Source: Xylogone sp. PMI_703 (taxonomy: Eukaryota; Ascomycota; Leotiomycetes). From it: 64,000 nt of DNA. Below the pieces are notes generated by a model that saw only the letters and a list, made by a program, of their open reading frames with translations, was not told the DNA's origin and searched no databases. The stretch is taken from NCBI GenBank assembly GCA_021399445.1, contig JAJTUQ010000002.1, positions 6,076,001 through 6,140,000 on the forward strand, given 5' to 3'. Below, one piece after another: positions 35,788 through 48,078 of the stretch. Numbering within the stretch: the first letter of the stretch is position 1; each line of letters begins with the position of its first letter. The translations under genes were made by a program, and so were the position numbers.

Positions 35788-37781
35788 ATGGAGCAACAGG
35801 AGAAGAAGGCAGCCGATACCGAAAGGATCGAGCCCATGAGGCGCGAGAGCGAGGTTGGGTCTATAGAGATAATGAAGAACACCTTTACCCAGGATGAGTA
35901 TCAACTGGCTACTCTGGGATACAAGCAAGAGTTCATTCGGGGTCTAGGACTCTTTGAGAACTGGTGCGTATTGGTCTTCGTTGATCGCATCTCTATGCTA
36001 TGCCTATGTTAGAGAGTCAGAGTACTAAAAATCGTAAACAGGGCTGCTACCTTTTCCGTACGTTCAACCTTATGAGTTTAATGCGATTATGATCAGAAAC
36101 AAACGGAGTCAGGAAGAACCATTGTTTTGACTGTTATACTAGAGCATGAACTATGCTAGTGGCATACCTGTACTCTTTGGCTGGGTGATGTATTCTGGAG
36201 GACCTACTGCAGCATTCGCCAACTGGACTATGATTGGGGGCATTTCAACCATTCTCAGTCTATCAATGGCCGAAATCGCCGCTTCCCTACCTACAGCTGG
36301 GGGTATCTATTACTGGGCTTACAGATTAGGAGGCCCTGAATGGGGGTATGTAGCTAGCTCAATTATACTGCCATATTGTAAGTGGATGTATGACTGACTG
36401 ATGGACTAGACCATTTTTGTCATGGATGACTGGCTGGTGGTATGTACCTTCCTATATCTCTAACAAGAACTGCATGCTAATAGAACGGTTAGGAACTGGG
36501 CAGGATGGGTTTGTCTTCTTCGAAAATATATTGGGCTACCTACTAATATGTTCCCAGATCAGCGTTGTCCCGGGAGTTCAGCAAGGGTCAACGAACTTCC
36601 TTCTTTCTGCTCTTGAAATAAACTATCCAGATGCGACTATCCTGGAAAAGGGGTGGTTCGCTTGGCTCCTAACCTCCATCGGAATGCTATTTGCCATGGC
36701 ACCAAATGTCATCAGCCAAAGGGTTCTTCAACTCTACTTCCGCTTCGCGATTGTGATCTTCCACATATTGGTTCTCATGTACTGGATCTGGTTTCCTATC
36801 GAAGCATCCCGAAAAGGAGGGTTTCAGTCTTCCGATGGAGTTTTCAAACACTTTTACAATGGTATCAACTTCGGAGAAAAACAGCAGGCCAGTGATGCCT
36901 ATTGCTGGATCATCTCGATATTGTTCGCTGCTTGGGTGTTTTACGGTTACGATGCAAGTGTCCATCTTGCGGAGGAGACCAATCACGCATCCTCAGTGGT
37001 GAGCAAGGGAATGTGGACAAGTACCATCTCTGCATGGCTGATGTCAGTCCCTACTCTTGTTATCATCCTTTTCTGCATACAAGATTTCGAGGGTATTATC
37101 GACGGAAGCTACGCAAACAACTGGGCTGCATATCTCGTGCAGCTTGTGGGACCCAAAGGTGCTACCGCCATACTCAGTCTATTGTGGGTAGATTCCACCT
37201 GCGCTACAGCATCGTGTTTCATGTCTGCACAACGAGTTACCTATGCCATTTCAAGAGACAATATCCTTCCTGGCTCCAAATATTTCCGTCGCATGTCAAA
37301 GAGAAAGATTCCTGTAAATGCAGCGTTGCTCGTATGCGCCATGTCCTGCATTATTACGACCGCTGTGATCGGCTCAGAAGTTGCATTCAGCGCCATCACA
37401 GCAACAGCCACAATTGCAACCAATGTGTCATACCTCTTTCCCATTATTGCAAGACAGACAGTTGGACGAAAAGCATTCGAACCTGCAGAGTGGAATTTGG
37501 GGAAGTTTTCCATCCCTTGCGCCATTGTTTCTACAGTATATGTCTCCTTCCTCGTTGTAGTGCTGGTGCTGCCACAGGTATATCCAGTTACCGCACAGAC
37601 ATTGAACTATGCTCCTGTCATGATAGGTGCCATCTCTATCATCTCGCTGGCGGGATGGTTTCTTCCATTCGGCCTAGGAGGAAGATCATGGTTCAAGGGG
37701 CCGCAAAAGACTATCAGCGAGGAAGCCCTAGCTACTGCCAGAATAGTAGGGGATGATGGAGTGGAAATTGGAGGGCACTGA
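35788..37781 (+). CDS. APC-family amino-acid/GABA permease
   Basis: Plasma-membrane or vacuolar importer of the amino acid-polyamine-organocation superfamily, closest in feel to fungal GABA/choline permeases. Six exons: 35788-35963, 36042-36057 (16 nt), 36143-36345, 36410-36439 (30 nt), 36493-36508 (16 nt) and 36558-37781; 554 residues. The micro-exons are needed to rebuild conserved text: ENW-AATFS-MNYASGIPVLFG in the first helix and SWMTGWWNWAGWISVVPG across exons 4-6. Other signatures are PTAGGIYYWAYRLGGPEWG, GVQQGSTNFLLSALEINYP and YDASVHLAEETNHASSVV. Twelve TM helices are expected. The N-terminus is charged and cytosolic. Substrate is not determinable from sequence. Confidence 0.92.
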
Positions 37782-39285
37782 AGTTGAGTTAGTAGACCAT
37801 GATAAACCAGCCTACAATAAACACTTATCTATCGGATAATTGTCAAAGATATTGCTGTGATGAAGCTGGCGTGACTCGTGTGGCATATGCCTCCAAAGAT
37901 ACATCTAGAGCAAGCAGCCCTCCTAGCTATAGCCGAATTAAACGCAGAAGATGTCCTATTGGCGAATATGAACAAATATATTAGAAATAAAGAAGCAAAT
38001 CAAAAAGAGACCAATAAATGAAAAATATAGGGCATATGACACAAGAGTTCAGTCCATACAGCTGTGGTGCTGTACGCGATACATCTCCCCTAACTATATT
38101 GTTGAAGTACATTTAGGATTGGCATTTACCTCCTCGCCCTGCAGCAGTTCGACCTGACATTGTACTATCATGGCACTCTCTGTTGCTTGCTGGAAACTAT
38201 GCTCCTTATATAGGGTTATAAAGAAGATTAAGATACTCCAAGAAAGGTCGCTAATGAGGCCAGGAGCCAGGCTCGCTCGTAACTACTAGGTATAGAGCTG
38301 AAGTAAGTTCCGACTTAAAATTCCGGTCCCGGGCCGAATTTCAGTAGTGATACTGTGGGTTTATGGAAGTATTTGAAATAATTAGGAGACTATCAGACCT
38401 ATCAATGGAAGGAGCAATATCATTGACCAATAAAGTCTACGCAAAGAATTCCAAATTCAAGAGGGATACAAGGATGTATACTACTCGGTCAATATGGTAT
38501 CCTAACACCTTTGATAAGACATAACATGGACACTATGTGCGAGGGCCGAGGCTTCTGGAGGAGAGCGCATGTCAAGCAGCTCTCGGAACTATAGCACTTA
38601 ACCAGCTAACTAGATTGAGTTGCAATGCCCTGATATGGCAACAGCACCTCGATGTTCATCGGATGGCGGACCAATTCGGACGAAGAGGTTGAAAAATGTT
38701 GTGTAGGCGGACAGGCGAGATGTCAAGTAGTTCAACCGAGGCTGAAAATCGAGCCTTCCGTTGGTGGTGAGGACGCTTGGCTGTGGCCCCTGGGGCTGTG
38801 CGCTGCTTACATAGGAGCGCCCGATCTAGGCCCCTGGCACAAGTATTTGAGTTATCTTCAGTGTGCTGTAAGTGAGATCTTGAATCCTGGAGGTCACGGA
38901 TGTTGCGAATTCCGATAAACTGTCCCATACCTTTAAATACGTAGATGTTGTAGATTGAAGTTATATATATACTGGGATCATTGTTCAGCAACCCAAGTTT
39001 TATCCTGCATCAGTTTCAGTGTTGAGTTTCGATCCCCAGGCACAAAGTCCTTGAAACGACGCTAGCGAACAAAGCTCCAGACGCGCCTACGTCACCACCC
39101 CGCCCCCAGAGCTTCAGGGATCAACCTCCATTAGGGCAATAGCTGTCAGCAGATAACGACTTTTCTAAAACACTTCTCACCTCAAACACCATATCCCAAT
39201 ACCAGACAAATATACAAAAGTAACAATTGAATCAATCAAAGCATCGATCCGATCAAACATCAATTTGCATTTTCTCCGAAAAACA
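37782..39285. other. Intergenic region of 1.5 kb
   Basis: Permease 3' UTR and promoter of the DUF4336 gene. CAA/CAT-rich leader just before 39286 is typical of fungal 5' UTRs. No gene supported. Confidence 0.6.
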
Positions 39286-40214
39286 ATGACTTCTAAACTC
39301 ATTCCTCACAATCCTGACGAGGTGATGGTCATTCGCGATGTCACGCCAGGCATCGTCACTCTGTCCTTGCCCTTTCTACGTTTCGGCCGCTTCAAGATAG
39401 GTGGTCGCGCAACAGTTGGTACTTTATGATCTTTCATTCAATATATCTAATAAAACCAGAGAGGTACAAAAACTAACACTATCAAACCACAGTCAAGCTC
39501 TCAAACAACACCCTCGCCGTCTTCTCTCCCGTCGCCCTCACTCCCTCCGTCCGCTCCAAGCTTGACCTCCTCTCTCCCGGCTCCCCAGTAGCCTACCTCA
39601 TCGCTCCAGACGTCGAGCACCACGTCTACCTCAGCGCATGGTCTACCGCCTTCCCAGCCGCCAAGATCATCGGTCCAGAGGGCCTTCCCGAGAAGCGCGC
39701 AACGCAATCCAAGACAGATAAATCTGTGCTAGACACCCCGTTCCACACCATCTTCACAAAGCAGAACAAGCGGGACGTCAAGATCGACGAGGCCTTTGAC
39801 GCCGATTTCCAGTACGAGTACGTCGAAGCTCATCCGAATCGCGAATTGGTCTTCTACCATAAACCGACGTCGACCCTTATCGAGGCGGATCTACTGTTCA
39901 ATTTGCCGGCCACGGAGCAGTACTCGCGCACGAATGTCTCGCCGACAACTGGGTTTGCTTCGAAGCTGTTCAATGCGCTGATGAATACCAAGGGCGACGC
40001 GATTTGGCAGAAGAGGATGGTTTGGTATGGTGCAAAGGATAGGGCTGCATATGCGGAGAGCGTGAAGAGGATTGATGCTTGGGACATCAAGAATATCATA
40101 CCGTGCCATGGGGATGTTATTATGGGGAATGGAGGAGAAGTGTTTAAGAAAGTATTTTCTTGGTTCTTGGAGGGGAAAGGACAGAAGCCTACATCGCATC
40201 CTAGGAACGAGTAG
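39286..40214 (+). CDS. DUF4336 (metallo-beta-lactamase-like fold) protein
   Basis: Exons 39286-39418 and 39493-40214 give 284 residues. The donor GTACTT is not the consensus but gives the best joint, RATV-VKLSNNTLAVFSPVAL. Landmarks of the DUF4336 family, which is a degenerate metallo-hydrolase fold, are PDVEHHVYLSAWSTAFP, IIGPEGLPEKR, the acidic strand ELVFYHKPTSTLIEADLL and the C-terminal NIIPCHGDVIMGNG. A full HxHxDH zinc motif is not visible, so activity is uncertain. The last strand and helix (FKKVFSWFLEG) are complete. Confidence 0.87.
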
Positions 40215-41073
40215 GTTCTCTTTGCGAGCTGAAATAGGGGATGTGACGTACTGTGTTGATTATTAGGAGGTTATTTTCCTTTTTCTGTACTTTTCCATGA
40301 GCTTCATGCTAGCCTTTCCCTTTTCCTTATTGAAATGTTGTCCAAAAGACACCCTGTTGCGAATACCTATATAGATATCCATGCTTCTCGCGGGCGCAAT
40401 CTTGTTACCTGGATTATTGTCAATACCTTAATATATCCTGTTGTCCTACGAAGTATAATAAGCATGAAGAATTGAAGCATTACCAAAATTTCCCATTGGA
40501 AGTCGTCTGTGATTTAAGAACACGTAATTTTGATTTTATTCTCTCGTATTCTGAGATCCTCTCAGATTATTTTTTTGACTATAATACAGGTGTATCGGTC
40601 CACATGACTGACAAACGGACGGAACTGGGGATCTCGAATTTGTCCATCTTCAGAACCCCTCAATAGATAGATAGTTAGACAGTTATATTTTTGTATGACC
40701 AGAAACGTATATGGCTAAAACATGTGATGATATCGAATGTGTGTGATAATGACGGGACAGCAAGCCCCAGCGCCAAAGGAACACAGCCCAACGCCATGCG
40801 AGAATCCGAAAAAGGGATTGTAGGAGTATTTGGTCGAAGAAAAACAAAGAGTATCGGATCGACCAGCAATTCCAATTCCAACAAAGCGTGGGAAGTTTGA
40901 TCTCCAGAAACATAAGTAAAGATCCGGCTGCTTTGTCAAACAGCTATTTATAACAGAAAGAGCTAAGCCAACTCAAAAATACAACGGTGAGAAAATCTAG
41001 TCCAAGAAACAGGTAGGCACACGTCCAAAAGCAATTGTGTGTCGCAGATTTTGGTGTCCGAGCAATGAAACTC
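40215..41073. other. Convergent 3' region
   Basis: Between the DUF4336 gene (+) and the PKA gene (-). Holds both 3' UTRs; AT-rich and without supported frames. Confidence 0.65.
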
Positions 41074-42727
41074 TCAGAAATCTCGAAAGTATTTTTCATA
41101 CTCCTGCGCCATCTGCTCTGTGTATTGGTCTGGACCAGGTTTCTCATCGGGGTATGTGTCGAAGCATTGGGTATCGCCAATGAAGCGCACAGGGGGTATA
41201 ATAGGGCCCTTATGTTTTCTCTCATAGACCTCGTCCCAATTGACCCCCGCGAAGAACGGATGGGCTTTCACGCGTGCTGCACGGCCTACCATGTTTCCAA
41301 GCCGTTTAGAGCGGTCAACTGTACAGAAGGATCGGATGATATCTTTTGTGGCTTCGCTTATGACTGGTGTCTGAGGAAATAGGACTGGCTTAGAGACAAT
41401 TCTATAATTTTGGTTAGCAGATCCCCCCAGACCAGCACGGCAAAAAAGGGGTACGACGCACTGTTTGTAGATTTCCATAGGATTTTGGTGCCAAAATGGT
41501 GGATAACCCGTTACAAATTCGTAAATTAGTATACCAAGTGCCCACCAGTCTACGGCGGTTGTGTGGCCTTTCGATTGGATCACTTCAGGGGCTAGATATT
41601 CGGGCGTACCGCACAACGTATATGTCTCTCCTATAGCACCATCAGTATCAGCGATTGCTTCTCCTAAATAGCACGTTTTCTGAAACAAATAATAGTAGAG
41701 CTTACTTTCTCCTAAACGTTTTGCAAAACCGAAATCCACAAGCTTGATGTGTCCTTCAGCATCTAACAGCAGATTTTCCGGTTTCAAATCTCGATATGCT
41801 ACACCTTCCTGTTCATGCAAGAATTCAAGAATTAAGACTATTTCTGCGGCGTAAAAGCGTGCCGTGTTCTCGTCAAATCGTTTGGCTTTTCGTAGATAGG
41901 AAAAGACTTCGCCGCCAGGGCAATAGTCGAGCTACAAATGAAAATAGATCAATCATGAGTATCCTTAAGGCCAAGAGCGAAGGTGACTCGGAGAGGATAA
42001 AAGACCGCTTACCAGCATATAAAGAGAATTGAAATCGGAAAAGGAGGTTATTAAATTAGTAATAAAGGGATGACCAGCAACATCCGCGAGGACAGAACGC
42101 TCATGATTGACGTGGTCGATTTGTTTAAGCTTGATAACTAGAAAGAACGGCATCTCATTAGCCCCGTTATTCATGTCTATGAACCGCCAGGCCGACCAAG
42201 GACGCGCGCGCAATCCACTATTACTCACCCTCAACTTTCCGCAGTACCTTCAGCGCATAGACCTTATCGCGATCCTCCTCCGCAGGATTAGCCAATCTGA
42301 CAAGCCAGACCCGAGCAAAGGTGCCTAGAGAGAAAAGGACAGAATTAGCAATGTTAATTTAGTCTAAGTGGGAAAATCACGTATGGAATGCGCTGCTTAT
42401 TCTTGTTGCTTCGCAGACCATCATTCCGTAGGAAAGCCAGAACAAAGACCTACCCGTTCCCAGCGTCTTAATGAGCTCGAAATCATCCACACTTAGATGG
42501 TGTGACCCTTCCTGCCTGGAGTAGTCACGACGGGCTAAGTCATCCTGCGATGGCATATCTTCATCTTCGCCTAGGAACTGCATCTCATGGTCGTCTTCGT
42601 CCTTCATGTGGGCTCCTCCCTGGGCAAGGTGCTGTGAGGATGCCATTCCGGAAGCTGACATGCACGGCAATGGCGATACACCACCAGAGGGAGGTGGAGA
42701 AGTTAAGGCTGTTGTGACGGCGGCCAT
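41074..42727 (-). CDS. cAMP-dependent protein kinase catalytic subunit, Pka2-like (AGC kinase)
   Basis: Ser/Thr kinase released from the regulatory subunit by cAMP; in fungi it controls growth, sporulation and nutrient response. Six exons: 42727-42454, 42324-42229, 42137-42013, 41931-41706, 41630-41462 and 41401-41074; 405 residues. Seen: a 75-residue acidic/Ser-rich N-terminus, glycine loop LGTGTFARV, Lys in YALKVLRKV, catalytic loop YRDLKPEN with D213, DFG at 231-233, activation-loop Thr245 in TLCGTPEYLAPE, and the AGC tail ending in the hydrophobic motif FRDF. The short N-terminus and ending look more like the second (Pka2) fungal subunit than Pka1. Introns 4 and 5 (75 and 60 nt) are both multiples of three and have no in-frame stop, so retention would be read through. 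Confidence 0.93.
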
Positions 42728-44489
42728 ATGAGGGAGTGTAGGTTGCGGGATTAGGATTCTTTGTGGTGGTGGTTGGGTATCAGAGTATCAGAAGTCGATG
42801 GTGCAGGAGCGCAAGGGGCGGCTTGGGGGGAAGGCTGTTGGAATCACGAGCGGCGCATGGCTTTCAATTGCGCAGAGCAGAGTCGGCGGTACCGAACGTG
42901 GTGATCAATTGGTGCTATCGCTGGATGAGCAGCTGTTCAGCGGGTTTGCGTTGGAAGTATTTGGAGTGTATTGCTGAGAGAAGGTTGCGGTTGTGTTCAG
43001 GGTGAAGCACGAGAAGGCCGGTCAGAGGTTACAGAAGGTCCAAGACACCCATCGCAACGCTGAAACTTCAATTACATATAGTGGGGTCAGCGATGTCATG
43101 GCGGCGGTGATTGGCACGGGAAAGGGGGCAAATGGGCAGGAATTTGGAGGGGTCTGGCCGGGAAACAGAGCGTGAACGCTCCCAGTTGCTGAGGTTGCGC
43201 CCGGGGCTGTGTCTGCTCCATGACGTATTCCGGCCGCTCCCCTTCCCTTCCCCCAGGGTGAGCTTCTAGAGCTTCAGCCTGTGAACTTTCAGCACATGAT
43301 AATCGATTAATTACTACTTAATCTCGATGCTGGCTTCTCACAACTCAGTTCTCATTCTCATTGCATTAGAATCTGACTTGAACGCCGCACTCGCGCTACT
43401 TGATATTGATTAATTATAAGCTTACGCAGCCAACTACAGGCCACTCGCGGTCTCTTTCTTCCTTTGCAGGCTGGTTCCCTAGGTGCTTACTCAGGTCAGC
43501 TCTTTCAACCTCGCTGAATAGCTGCCGTACGCGTACCTTGTGGACGGACGAGCAAGAACAATCTCAAAAACATAACACAAGGACAGATTCTAGTTTCTCT
43601 TACGTGTATCAATTTCCGGCAGGCCGATAAGAATTGAGCCACTATAAAAATTATCATCTAATTTCTCATTAACTATAAAAAATAACTAAGCCATCAAAAT
43701 GCCAGCTGACACGATTCAGGTACACTGACAGCTGGATCTGAGTCGGGCCTATGACAGAGTCAAAATACACTTTTTACTAAGAGATGTTTAACTTTCTTTT
43801 CGGCCCTAATTCCCCAGATCTACACTCGCGAGTAGCATCATTGCTGTCGGCTAGTTTGTCATTACCAAAGTTCTGGGTGGCCGTGTCAAGACTCAGCTTG
43901 GTAGCTCGATGCTGCCGTACCTGACATGCATCTGCCATGTTTGCCCCAAGCTTACCAAAATATTCAAGGACCGTTTTAATCCTTTATGTTCCTAGCCACC
44001 TGGTACCTTAACGTCGTCAGCTTGGAAGTATTTCCATCTCTCTCAGACCTAGTGCTGGTTTATTATAGTGTAACGTTGTCACATATTTATTGCGAGACAG
44101 TATGTTGTTGCTTTTATCACTAATCCCCTCAGACAAATGTAGCATGAAAGATGTTCAATTATTGTATTATGATTAAAGAAGAGAGCTGAATCCTTCCCGT
44201 CAGAACGAATATATAAACAAGCAGGCGCAATATCTGGTATCATCGCTAGAAATGAATCTGGACTCTCTATGATCGCTTTCGAAAACGCCATCAAATCAGT
44301 CCCAAGCTATAGCTAAGCAAACAGGAAAAAGTATCTATCTAGTAATTTTAGGGTTTCAAGAATCGAATTGCAATGACTGATTGCGAGAAAAGAACGCCAC
44401 CATCCATATCTTTTTTGGGTGACCGTATCAAAATCATATCTCCAGGAAGAGAAGTGTAAGCCAGGATGAACAGAGAATATGGTCCTCCC
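42728..44489. other. Intergenic region of 1.8 kb
   Basis: PKA promoter and leader followed by the 3' side of the coiled-coil gene. GC-rich up to about 43270, AT-rich afterwards. No supported gene. Confidence 0.55.
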
Positions 44490-47095
44490 TTAACCAGGAT
44501 AGTGGCCCTGAGCCATCAGCAACTTGTCGATACTGAAGAGGGCAAGATGTATAGATCTTTTAGTACCTTCACTAAGAATGTGAGAGAAGAAGCCATGCTC
44601 TCCACCAAGTGGTCTGACCGTGAGATATAGCGTCAAGCTGAATGCGGTCATATAAAAGACATAGACATAGGAGTACTCAGTGACGACTTCTTTGCCGTGC
44701 CGAGTATATGTGTCTTTGCCAATATCGCCAGTAACGTCGGTTTGAGAGATCTGGGACTTGGTGGATTCGGTATCAGTTTGGGTCGAGACTGTGAAGCTTG
44801 GTGCAGACTCGGTCTGCACAGATGTAGAAACCACGATAGGCTCCTCAGTTTGGACCAAGACGTCGTGATGCTCGGGCTCAGGATCTGTCTGGACTTCGAC
44901 ATCGCTATTCCAAACCTGAGGTTCTGTTTGGATTGACACTTCAGCAAAAGTTGGAATAATAGCTGGAGTCTGAAACTCGGCACCTAAGTCGGTCTGAACA
45001 GAACTGTCCCTGTATTTTATCCGGATTTTCGAGTCTTTGGTATGATCATGAGCGCCATCTTCCCCGTCTTCACTTTCACTTAAATTATTGAATACTTCAG
45101 GAACGCGGGAACCTGGAGATTGTTCTGCATCTGAAAAAAACAACTCGTCCTTATCGGATCCTTCATCCTCTATCTCGTCCTCTAGGCTGTGAGTTGGTAG
45201 CGTAACCGATTGTCCGGATTTGCCTTTGTCGAAGAAGTTTGGAGGTGCAAAACTGCTTTCTGGAAGCGAATCTCTCAATCTTGCAGTCTCGGAACTGAGC
45301 TCTTCAGTGATGACTCTGAGTTCTTCGTATTTCTTATTTATGGTATCTTTTTCCTCTTGCAAGTCTTTGATTCGCTGACGTTCAACCGAGAGGGCATCCG
45401 TCGCTTGCTTCTTCGATTCCCGTAAACTATTGTACTTCGCCTCGAGATCCTCGGCCTTTTTTTCCAAAGTATCAATGTGCCTCTCGTGCTTAGATTTTTC
45501 CTTCCGTAGACTCCCAAGCTCTTCGTCTCTTGTTGCTATTTTTATATCCTTCTCTTCGTTAAGTGCTTTGGTTTGAGTATACTTTTCCCGAGTATCTTCG
45601 TGGTCCTTTTCCAATTTGATCTTCTCACGATATAGTTTCTGGGCTTCTGTGGTCTTCTTATCGAGCGCCTTGACTGCCTCCTCATACTTTTTGGTGATGT
45701 CATCGAGCTGATTCTCTACGTACTTAAGGCCGATAAGTTCAGTTTTCGTCTCCATCTTTGCACGTGCAAGGTCTTCGGCGGCGATAACTTTGAACTCCTT
45801 AAATTCCGTCTTGATCTTTTGGAAAGCTTCTTGTGTAGTCTTGTACCGTGCCTCCAATTCATCGTATCGTTGTTGCGATGCGATGCTCGCCTCGCTCGCC
45901 TCCTGGTTCCGAGCGCGTAGCATATCTCTCTCCTTTTCAACTTTTTCGAGCTTCGATAGAAGATCAGTATTTCCAGTTCTAACAGCTTCAGAATATTCGG
46001 CCGCTCGCTTTTCAATTTCAACGTTGTAGCGTTCTTTTTGAGCGTTATACTCGGACTGTAACGCGTCGAACTGCGCGTTCAGACTCTCCCTCGCTTCGCT
46101 CGCGACGTTCCTTTGATTTTCTGCCTCCTGAGCCAGGTTTTGAAGTCGAGTGATTTCGCCTTCCAGGCCCGTGCGATCCGCGAGATACTGATTTTCATAA
46201 TCCGCTTTAAGTTGGCTGTATATTTGACTTGCTCGTTCATACTCCATGCGAATAGCGAAGTTTTCTTCGGTGAGATTACTACTCTGAGCCTCAAGGTTAC
46301 GTATAACTTCAATTCGTTTGACATGATCCTGGTCGAGAATCTGAAATCTCTTCTGGAGTTCTGTATATGCGGCCTCAAGCTCTGCGGATGCCCTTTGTTT
46401 ATCATCGCGTGCTCTCTCAAGATCATCACGTTGTTGCATGGCCTTCTGGATCTCTGTGGCATAATTTTGCAAATCGATGCCAGCTTGATTCTGTGATTCG
46501 TTAGAATCTCTCTACAGTGGTTGGACTAGCCCTCACAGCTGGGGCTGGTTCTTACCTTCAAGTCTTCATACTTCTGGCTTGTTTCCAGTATCTCATTCAT
46601 GAGGTCCGTCTCACTACTTTCATAAGCCCTAACTTTGGCTTCTGCTTCATCTCTCCTGGCCCTGAGCTTCTGGAGCTCTTGTGCGATTCCTGCATCAGTT
46701 ATTATAGACTTCGCTCCGTAAGATCCATAATCCTCTTGCAAAGCATTTATTTGCTCTTGTGACTTCTCGAAGTTTTTGCGGAGCCCCTCTAGGTCTGCCT
46801 CAAGGCTGTTCATCGTCGAAATGATCCCCAGTTGGTTTGTATTTTGCATATTCTTTTCTCTTTCCATTCGAAGCAGCTGGTTCTCCTTCGCAAGTTCTCC
46901 AACCTGTGTATGGAGAGAATCCATCATTGCTTGTGTATGCCCCGCCAAATTCTCGTTCATATTTTTCTGCTCTCGAATCTCCGTCAACTCAATCTTGTTC
47001 TTCGTCAACTGCTCCCTAAGTTCCTGGTTCTTTTTCTCAAGATCCCGGATATTTTTCCACATCCCGTTTTGGTCTTGATCGATATCCATCGCCAT
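44490..47095 (-). CDS. Long coiled-coil protein with QT-motif (LC8-binding) array and C-terminal TM anchor
   Basis: Two exons, 47095-46556 and 46511-44490 (45-nt intron, joint EDLK-RDSNESQ), give 853 residues. Residues 10 to about 590 are nearly continuous heptad-type coiled coil rich in Glu, Lys, Gln and Leu. An acidic linker follows (DEIEDEGSDKDELFFSD). Residues 683-772 contain eight QT dipeptides (Gln at 686, 694, 708, 721, 734, 746, 758, 770); the last six are spaced 13, 13, 12, 12 and 12. Their contexts (SSVQTD, VSIQTE, VEVQTD, VLVQTE, TSVQTE, VSTQTD, QISQTD) match dynein light chain LC8/Dyn2 recognition. A single hydrophobic segment at about 794-812 precedes a 41-residue tail. This is a candidate membrane-anchored dimeric scaffold for Dyn2. 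I do not recognise an orthologue by name. Confidence 0.85.
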
Positions 47096-48078
47096 GGCTG
47101 GTGCGTATATGGGAAAGCAAAAATATCTTGTGTGATAGGGTACGGGTTCAGCAGGTAGGAGGGGAAGAGACGAAAGAGAGGACGAGTTCTTACGGCAGGT
47201 TTAAGTATGCCTCGGGGTGGCCTACCAAAATATACCACAATGACACTTTCAGAGCTTAGCGCTATTCATTATCATGTTCAATAGCTAGCTAGTTATATTG
47301 TGGCAGGAATGACAACGGCTCGACAATATTAGCTAAGCAGGCTGTTGAAAACGCTTCAGGCAATCAGATTTATGTTGTGGATATAAATCATGATTGCTTA
47401 TCTACGTATCCGATCCTGGTTCATCGAGTCCATCCCTAGAGCCTTTCAAAAATGCCACACTCGATATACGCGCATATCCACCTATTTACTGGGACAAGCT
47501 TATACAGAACTGCATGTTTCAGTAAGAATAATGCTAGTATCATACTTGAGTTTAGTGGCCCAAGTGAAATGTGCATTTTCACACTCAAGTGCCTGACAAG
47601 CATTCCTACCAAGTATACCACAAACTCCATAACATGCTTGATCCATGTAACCTCACGCCGTGATCCTTCATACATAAGCCACATCCCTTTAGATTCTTCA
47701 GTCACCGCTTGGATATGGCTATGCCTTGCAGCGAGCTTCTTTGTGTGATAGGTGCCAATCATCGACCTTGATACCCCTTACTCGAAGATCTTATTTTAGA
47801 CGATTACTGAAAGAAAATCCAGATTGCAGTCACGCCATTAAGCAAAGATGGGAACTAGTACATGCTCTTTCATCATCACGGCGGAATAGACAAGCCAAGT
47901 CTATTATTATCAAACACGATCCATAGTAACACAAGAGCCCACAATACGAACACAGTGACTTTAGGGTATCAGCAGACAACCCACACCATTCCAAAATACA
48001 CAAAACCAAGAGCGCCCAGCAAAAAGCCACCGACCATTATCAGCTAACCCTGAAAATCTTTTTTAATCACCTTTAAGT
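47096..48078. other. Intergenic region of about 1 kb
   Basis: Promoter of the coiled-coil gene and 3' UTR of Nse4. No supported gene; small frames on both strands at 47390-47760 lack motifs. Confidence 0.6.
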
